Assembly: GCA_001792895.1 (NCBI GenBank)
Contig: MARA01000011.1
Span: forward strand, 868,001 to 932,000
Reading direction: 5' to 3'
Source: Lentinus brumalis
Taxonomy: Eukaryota > Basidiomycota > Agaricomycetes > Polyporales > Polyporaceae
DNA: 64,000 nt
Position numbers and translations under genes: made by a program. Below are positions 58,401-64,000 of the stretch, one piece after another (position 1 is the first letter of the stretch; every line of letters begins with the position of its first letter). Below the pieces are notes generated by a model. That model ran no database searches. It saw only the letters and a list, made by a program, of their open reading frames with translations, and had not been told where the DNA came from.

Positions 58401-61400
58401 CCGGTTTGTAGGGGTCGAGATACCATCGACTAGAGTTTGAACCAGCAGTGGGTGTACTGCATGAGACTCTCTCCGTGATGCTGGTGACGCGTCTTGAAGG
58501 CTGATACCGTCAGCAGCTCGTTCCAGGTGAGCCGAAGAACTCCGACCGTCGGACCCAGCGATGGATGCAGTGATGACGGAATGAAGGAGATGGAGAAGCT
58601 TGTTCTGCAAGTCCAGCCGAATAGTATGGACGCAGAAGTACAGCTTCTGGACCACCGCAGACTCCAGGCTCTGAAGAGTAACCACATCGACTTCGCCCCG
58701 CGCGACCAATGCTTGCAGTATTTCGACGGCCAAGTTCTGCGAGACAATGTGGAAGGGCAGCATTGCGGGCGACAGTGTCTGTTTTGGCTCAGATTGAAGG
58801 ATCCTAGTGGGATAGTCAGCAACGGCGCACCGGAACAACCCGGCCTGACCAACCTCATCGATAGCTGAGAGACGATGATATCCATGTACGAGGCTTCTGG
58901 GAATGTAGCGCTTACTGTGGAACGGTGAACATAGGCAAAGGATGCCGAGTACGAAGACGGACCTGACTGTAACCGCTGTAGAAGATTATTGTACAAGGAG
59001 CGACTGATCGGTGTGCTTCGCGCGATTTTGCTGAATCCTTGCCCACCGAATTTGACCACAGAGAGTAACGTCTCCAACAAGTAGTTGACGTAGCGCTGAT
59101 CAAAAGGACGGTCATAGATGAACCCTTGAAGCTGCTTGCCCTTGAGTTCTGTGGTCGAGGGCGAGAACCGGACGGAAGGATCGAATAAGTCGTACAATAG
59201 TGGGTCTAGCACACTATGAGACGATGAGACATCAAAGTCCAGGAAGGGAACCAAGAGCTTACCGAAGGTATGACTTCAAGCTACAGCGCATCCACGTCTC
59301 GCCGATCCGCCTAAGCTTGGGGTCATCGCTCCTCAGGCTTTCCAGGACACTCATCATCGGGACCTTGAGATGCACGCCAGGTAACATACTGTCATCTGTG
59401 GACAAAACTTAGCGAGTGATCTCGAGATGGGCTTCTTCGCTTACCAGTCAACCGCCACAAGACGCCGAAGGCCTCGCAGGCATCTTGCAAGTCCTGCGAT
59501 TGACGGGCAGAGAGACTTTGAGCGATAACCGACTCGACATGAGACTGACTGCTCAGGCGTTCTAACGCCCATATGAGGTTTACAGCGCGAACATGATAGG
59601 CCGAGTATGAAGGACGCAGGTACCCGAGGAGCTGTTACGGCCTGGATCAGACATGTACAATCAAAGCATGAAGACTCATTGCATACCACATTGACCATTA
59701 TAGCAATGTATGACCGCTTGTCAAGAGAGAACGTAGGTTCCAACCTCTCAGTCTGGTGGATCTTTACCGCTACGGTGATCAAACGGTCTAACGCAGTAAA
59801 CGTGACCGTCTGCAGTATACAGGTAAGCAAGACATCAGACGATTTAACAAATGCGCACCTTCTGTTGTATGCAGGTAAGGACGGTGGAGATCCACCCGGC
59901 GGGATCCCAGCTGACGACGAAAGGAACGTCAGTTTCATGTTCCAGCCGACTGACTAGGGTGTCCAAGAGAGACAAAGTCAGAAGCAAGACACTACGAGAT
60001 GGTCCGTCTGCTTTCGCGTCGCCAAGCAATGATTTCGCAGCCTTCGTGCTCAGTGCGATGAGGTCCTCAAAAGCGGTGACGAAAGGAATGGCAGAGCATG
60101 AGGACTGTGACGCTATATCAGAAGATGCGATGCCGTAGAAGCCACGTGCGAAGACAAGTATATCTTCGTCGCCCGAGGACTGTTGTCCCTGGCGGGGAGG
60201 AGGTCGTGACTTCAGGGCTGCAGGGGGTATACGAGCCAGGATCTCCTGCTCAAGAGAGAGCGCTTCTAGGATGACAGGGAGCATTGAAGGGTTGTCCCAA
60301 GAGAGCGTCTGTCATACTAGTCAGGTCAACCACTTCTGACATTTCAGCACTCCTCACCGCTAGAAGTCTGAGGATCGCTGTAAACACGACAGGAAGATGT
60401 ATCGTCTCGATCTCCTCGTCATGAGTATGGAACGTCGTCAGCAGGTATTTGACCATCCCGCAACCCTTGCGCGACGCGTGAGTAATCGTGCACATTGAAT
60501 GAGATGGATACACACCTCTTTCTGCAGTTGAGCTGGATCGAGATCCGCCATGACCGCGGTAAGGAGGCGATTCCACAACGCATGCTGTTCCACGGCTTCA
60601 TACAAGGTGCTCCCGGTCATAGTTAGCTGCAGCGGCGAAGCTATCAGCTCCTGGTGAAAGGTAATGTGGCTAGGCTCATACATCGTCGCTGGCCTCGGGC
60701 CCAGAATCCAGCGCTCTCCGCAGTGCTTTGAATGCGTCATAGACGAGAACTTCAGTGAGTGGTAGACCAATCTCAAACTTGTCCAGCAGAGAGATGAAGA
60801 TCTTGAACGGTCGAGACTGAGAGTATTCTTGTGAAGGGTTGAACATCTCGTCCTGCGACGATAAATTGAGACATGGAGGAGACAAGAGGTACTGGGCATT
60901 ACCCTAAGCGTCGACCGCAAGAGCTCCAGCGAGTGCTCCATGTAGTATTCCGTCTGCGCCTGACTTCCTTCCCCGGGACCCAGGAGCCATGCAAACAACC
61001 GTCGGTTCAGAGCCAAGTCGCGCCGAAGCACCACGCTAGTTGCTGCTCGCATGAGGATGGCGCGGTCGTCAGCCTGCGCTTTCTGAACTGCAATTCCATC
61101 GATGCGCAACGACTGAAGAAGGATATCCAGAGCGCCGCGTCTAACAAGAAGGTCGTCGTCCTCCAATGCCGCGGCAAATGCTCTGATCATGAGCCCGAGG
61201 TCGCTCCCGACTATGGGTGTGATGTCTATAGAACCGACGTGAGCGCAACTATCGAGGTCTTGATGAAAGGAATGTACCTTCGTCCGCCTTGAAGGGGGGC
61301 AGCCGACGAGACAGGTACGTTAATGCTGTTCCTCGCGCCCGAGGAGTGGTCAATATGGCGAGCCAGATATTCTGAAAGAAGAAGGATTGGGAGATCGTGC

Positions 61401-62296
61401 CCGCCAACCGATCCAACAACGCGAGGACCTATGACCATAGTCTCAAATTTGTCCATCATGATGTCGTCGCGAGTCACATACCTTGTCAAAGTATTCACCA
61501 TTCTCTTCCTCGAGCCCGGGGAGTAATGCGAGGATGAATGCCTTCATGACGGGACGGAGGCCGGCCTGCAAGGGTACGTAGTGCGTATCGAACAGATTGA
61601 GGACAGTGGGCTGATAATCGCAGGTTCACTATACAGCTGGAAGGTATGTTATAGATACGATGAAACGCACCTTCACCGCTGTCGAAGCATATTCGAAGAA
61701 CGGAAACAATCCTGACGACCACAGCGCCAGATCTCGCTGCAATCCTTCGGACTTCGAGAAGCCCAGGTCCAGATGAGACTCTCCTCGTTCTCTCATAAGT
61801 AGGAGCAAAAGCACACGTACCCCAAGGACAGCAAAGATGTGCGAGTATACGTCCAATGCCCTCTGGTGTACTCCATTCGGTAACGCGGGGTTCAAGCACT
61901 GGGATAAGCGTTTGGACACAACCAGTTTGCGCGGAATCTCCTTAAACTGTTGATATGACTGGAATGTCTGTAATGAATTCAATGAGCTGCGGTGAGTTCA
62001 GGCGATGCACTGCGGACGCGTACCTTCAGCAGTTGCTTGAGGAACGAGATGAAGTCCGCCCATTCGTGCACGTTGTCGAACGAGCTCAGGCACTTCTCCA
62101 CCTGCTGGGTGTACTTCTTGTACTTCGGATCGGATGCATAACCGACGGGTGTGGTAGCTAAAGGAAGTCTCCCTCAGCCACTCGCGCGGTGCAAGTATCC
62201 AGGCATGCGCTCACTTCCGTCACCTCCGCGTAGGGCATACCATGGGGATCTCTTCGACTCAGTGTTGGGGACCCTAGGTGAGCTTGCGGCAGACAT
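55496..62296 (-). CDS. DOP1: Dop1/Dopey family protein, endosome-Golgi trafficking scaffold
   Basis: Very large HEAT-like scaffold that works with Mon2 and the Neo1 flippase in endosome-to-Golgi retrieval and cell polarity. Start at 62296 (MSAASSPRVPNTESKRSPW). An intron with a GTGACG donor joins it to ATTPVGYASDPKYKKYTQQV. The Dopey N-terminal domain follows: EKCLSSFDNVHEWADFISFLKQLLK, FKEIPRKLVVSKRLSQCLNPA, PNGVHQRALDVYSHIFAVLG, DLALWSSGLFPFFEYASTAVK and LLPGLEEENGEYFDKV. Helical repeats fill the rest, for example DDDLLVRRGALDILLQSL, LLDKFEIGLPLTEVLVYDAF, DRPFDQRYVNYLLETLLSVV and RRLSYVILSAEKNHFLTQLP. The C-terminus reads VVERGLLEDLFEGR. The protein is about 1,750 residues, close to other fungal Dop1. 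More than 20 introns, no frame breaks detected where checked. The exact borders of a few internal exons are uncertain. Confidence 0.9.
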
Positions 62297-62623
62297 GGAA
62301 CGCCAGCAGACGGCAATGCGCCCGCGATGAGGAAGAGTGTGGTGGAGCGAGAGGTGTGGATGAACGCTTCCGGATTCAACGCTTCGAGCGCAGGGCGCGC
62401 CGGGCGTCAACACGTGGCGCGACGATCTCTCGCACGCATACCTACGCGCGTCGGGCCAGGCAGCGACGATGACTACGATGACCACAACCATCGACCAAGG
62501 CGAGCACACTGACATTACACTGATCGTACATGTACAGGTGAAATAGATAGCTGGCTACAAAGCATGCTCAGGTGAAAGTTCAAACTCATCCAAGTCCGTG
62601 TACAGGTGCGGAATGGGAAGTGC

Positions 62624-63963
62624 TCAAGGGATGGCAGCAGTAGAGATCGGAATAGGAGTCGGCAGGTCTACAGAAGGTGTGCTGGGGACACTGCGTTTCT
62701 TGAGTTGCGCGGAGATGCTCTCAGGCATTGCAGAGCCTGCGCGCGACGATGCAACGGTGGAGTGAGCGACACCATGCCTCGCGCCCCTACCCCTCCCACG
62801 ACCTGTGCCGGATATGGATACACCAGAGAGTGTGGGCAAGGTGAGTCCAGCGCCGGACATGCCGTCTCCCCCGAGAGCCTGAGCAGCGGCCTGGGAGGCG
62901 GCGACAGCATTCGCAAAATCGGATTCCTTCTCCCCGACCCAGGACTTCACAAACCAGCGACCGCCTGCGATGCCACGAATCTCTCGGTGAACTTGTCTCC
63001 ACTTGCGGACGGGCTTGCCACTCTTGTCCAGAGGGATAGACGGCGCAAATCCAGTGCCCATTTTCGGTGGGGGCTGGACCGGGAAAGGTTTGGAAGGGAG
63101 TGGGTATACAGGCAGAGGAACGCCTTCGAGGGGGGCGTCGTCCATAGCATGGTGCATAGCTGCGATATGTGACAAGGGTATGTCTGGCTCCGGAGATCCG
63201 TCATGGGGCACTGGGGATGATGCAGCCGTTCCGTAGGCTGTAACGAAGGTCGCATGAGCGCACGAACACATCTTCTACGGTGAACACGCACCTTCACTTG
63301 CAGTATCAATATCATCCTTGAGCATTGACACTGCCGTCTTCGGGATCCTATTGGAGGTTGATGAATGAAAGCGTATCCAGATATGAACAAGGGGACGTAC
63401 TTCGGTGCTTTCTTGCGACCACTGCGCTGCGAACCCTTGGGAGGGCCTGGCTTTTTCCTCGCAGGAGCTTGAGCGGCGGGACTTCCGCCAGCACCTATAG
63501 AAGGGTCCCAGACATCCGCGCTCGCGACCTGGGACGAAGTAGCCTCTGAAGGTGCAGTCTCAAACCAAGTCACTCCGGGCCCGGGGACTGGTTGCGCACC
63601 AGCTCTTCCACGACCTCGTCCACGGCCACCGCGTCCTCCTGCCCGACCGCGGCCGCCGCGTTTAGGAGGCGTCGCTGCAACAGGTGCCGTGACCTGCGCA
63701 GGTATTGCAGGCGCGGGCTTCACGGCCTCGTCATCGTCATCGTCAATGAGCTGGTCTTCCTCCTCGTCTTCGTCGTCGTCCTCGTCATCATCACTATCCG
63801 CCCGGCCATGTTTGCTTGATACAGAGCCAGCCTTGGAGCTTTCTGACTTGTTGTTCACCAGCAACTTGACGCGGAATTTCGAAGGAGCAGGGCGCGGCTC
63901 CGGTGACGCCTCGTCGTGAAGCGTAGAGATCTGAGGAGCGTCCATATCGACGTCTTCAGTCAT
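62624..63963 (-). CDS. IES4: Probable INO80 chromatin-remodelling complex subunit Ies4
   Basis: Start at 63963 (MTEDVDMDAPQISTLHDE); a longer frame begins with TTG and was rejected. The order is: FRVKLLVNNKSESSKAGS, an acidic run of Asp/Glu (about 25 residues), an RG-rich block (RGGRGRAGGRGGRGRGRG), a basic AT-hook-like stretch (RKKPGPPKGSQRSGRKK), KIPKTAVSMLKDDIDTASE on a short exon, and PLDKSGKPVRKWRQVHREIR followed by GIAGGRWFVKSWVGE. The last block matches the Ies4 pattern of KPV..W, a spaced Ile and a terminal Gly-aromatic-Trp segment. If correct, the protein is a nuclear accessory subunit of the INO80 nucleosome remodeller. The acidic and Arg/Gly tracts are family-typical but not diagnostic, so the assignment is moderate. 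Two introns are supported by GT-AG borders. The gene may have 5' UTR beyond the window edge. Confidence 0.6.
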
Positions 63964-64000
63964 GGCGTCGAGAGCGATATTGTAAGAGGGACACAAGAGT

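Noticed and set aside
1..64000. CRISPR arrays, rRNA genes, retroelement coding regions or integrated viral genes
   Set aside because: No regularly spaced repeats, rRNA sequence, reverse transcriptase, integrase or viral protein motifs were found on either strand.

Overview
This window is nuclear DNA from a filamentous basidiomycete, most likely an Agaricomycete. The evidence is gene style and content. Genes are compact and most carry many 45-75 nt GT-AG introns. GC content is fairly high. The predicted proteins include a two-RRM Mei2-like protein, a LaeA-like methyltransferase, a PDR-type ABC pump and several basidiomycete-style hypothetical proteins. No prokaryotic operon, rRNA, CRISPR or convincing tRNA was seen. 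Species cannot be named from the sequence alone.

Layout. 1-3.1 kb: a Ser/Pro-rich coiled-coil hypothetical protein (minus). 3.1-9.2 kb: a long stretch without a recognisable gene, with a C-rich plus strand. 9.2-16.7 kb, all minus: a homeodomain-like protein, the mitochondrial polyprenyl diphosphate synthase Coq1, a Ragulator-type roadblock protein and a Mei2-like RNA-binding protein. 17.1-23.6 kb: a Rab5/Ypt5 GTPase (plus), an SH3-RasGEF (minus) and the ESCRT-III factor Ist1 (plus). 23.6-26.5 kb: little that can be assigned. 26.6-28.1 kb: a LaeA-like SAM methyltransferase. 28.6-33.3 kb: a mobile-element island. It holds a complete 3.9 kb DNA transposon candidate with terminal inverted repeats (TIRs), a 5-bp target-site duplication (TSD) and a 962-residue protein. 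About 180 bp further on lies a 560-bp non-autonomous element with 8-bp duplications. 33.9-45.8 kb: the Ski2 RNA helicase (plus), calnexin (minus), the U5 snRNP GTPase Snu114 (minus) and prefoldin subunit 1 (plus). 46.1-51.6 kb: a PDR/ABCG transporter (minus). 52.5-54.0 kb: an EF-hand Ssp120/nucleobindin-like secretory protein (plus). 55.5-62.3 kb: the large Dopey/Dop1 trafficking protein (minus). 62.6-64.0 kb: a probable Ies4 subunit of the INO80 remodeller (minus).

Most genes are unrelated housekeeping functions rather than a pathway cluster. Membrane-trafficking genes are frequent (Rab5, Ist1, Dop1, Ssp120-like, Ragulator-like), but their spacing and orientation suggest ordinary fungal gene order. 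Several pairs are divergent with shared promoters (Mei2-like/Rab5, RasGEF/Ist1, Snu114/prefoldin, ABC/Ssp120-like). Others are convergent.

Two points matter for anyone using this annotation. First, seven otherwise well-conserved genes each appear to lack exactly one base in a G or C homopolymer of 4-6 nt (Coq1, Rab5, LaeA-like, transposon protein, calnexin and Ssp120-like are the main cases; Coq1 and Ssp120-like have weaker splice-based alternatives). This is counted below as six named genes, not seven. The pattern points to homopolymer under-calling in the assembly rather than six broken genes. Second, several conserved proteins can only be read correctly through very short exons (6, 11, 22 and 25 nt), which automatic gene callers are likely to miss.
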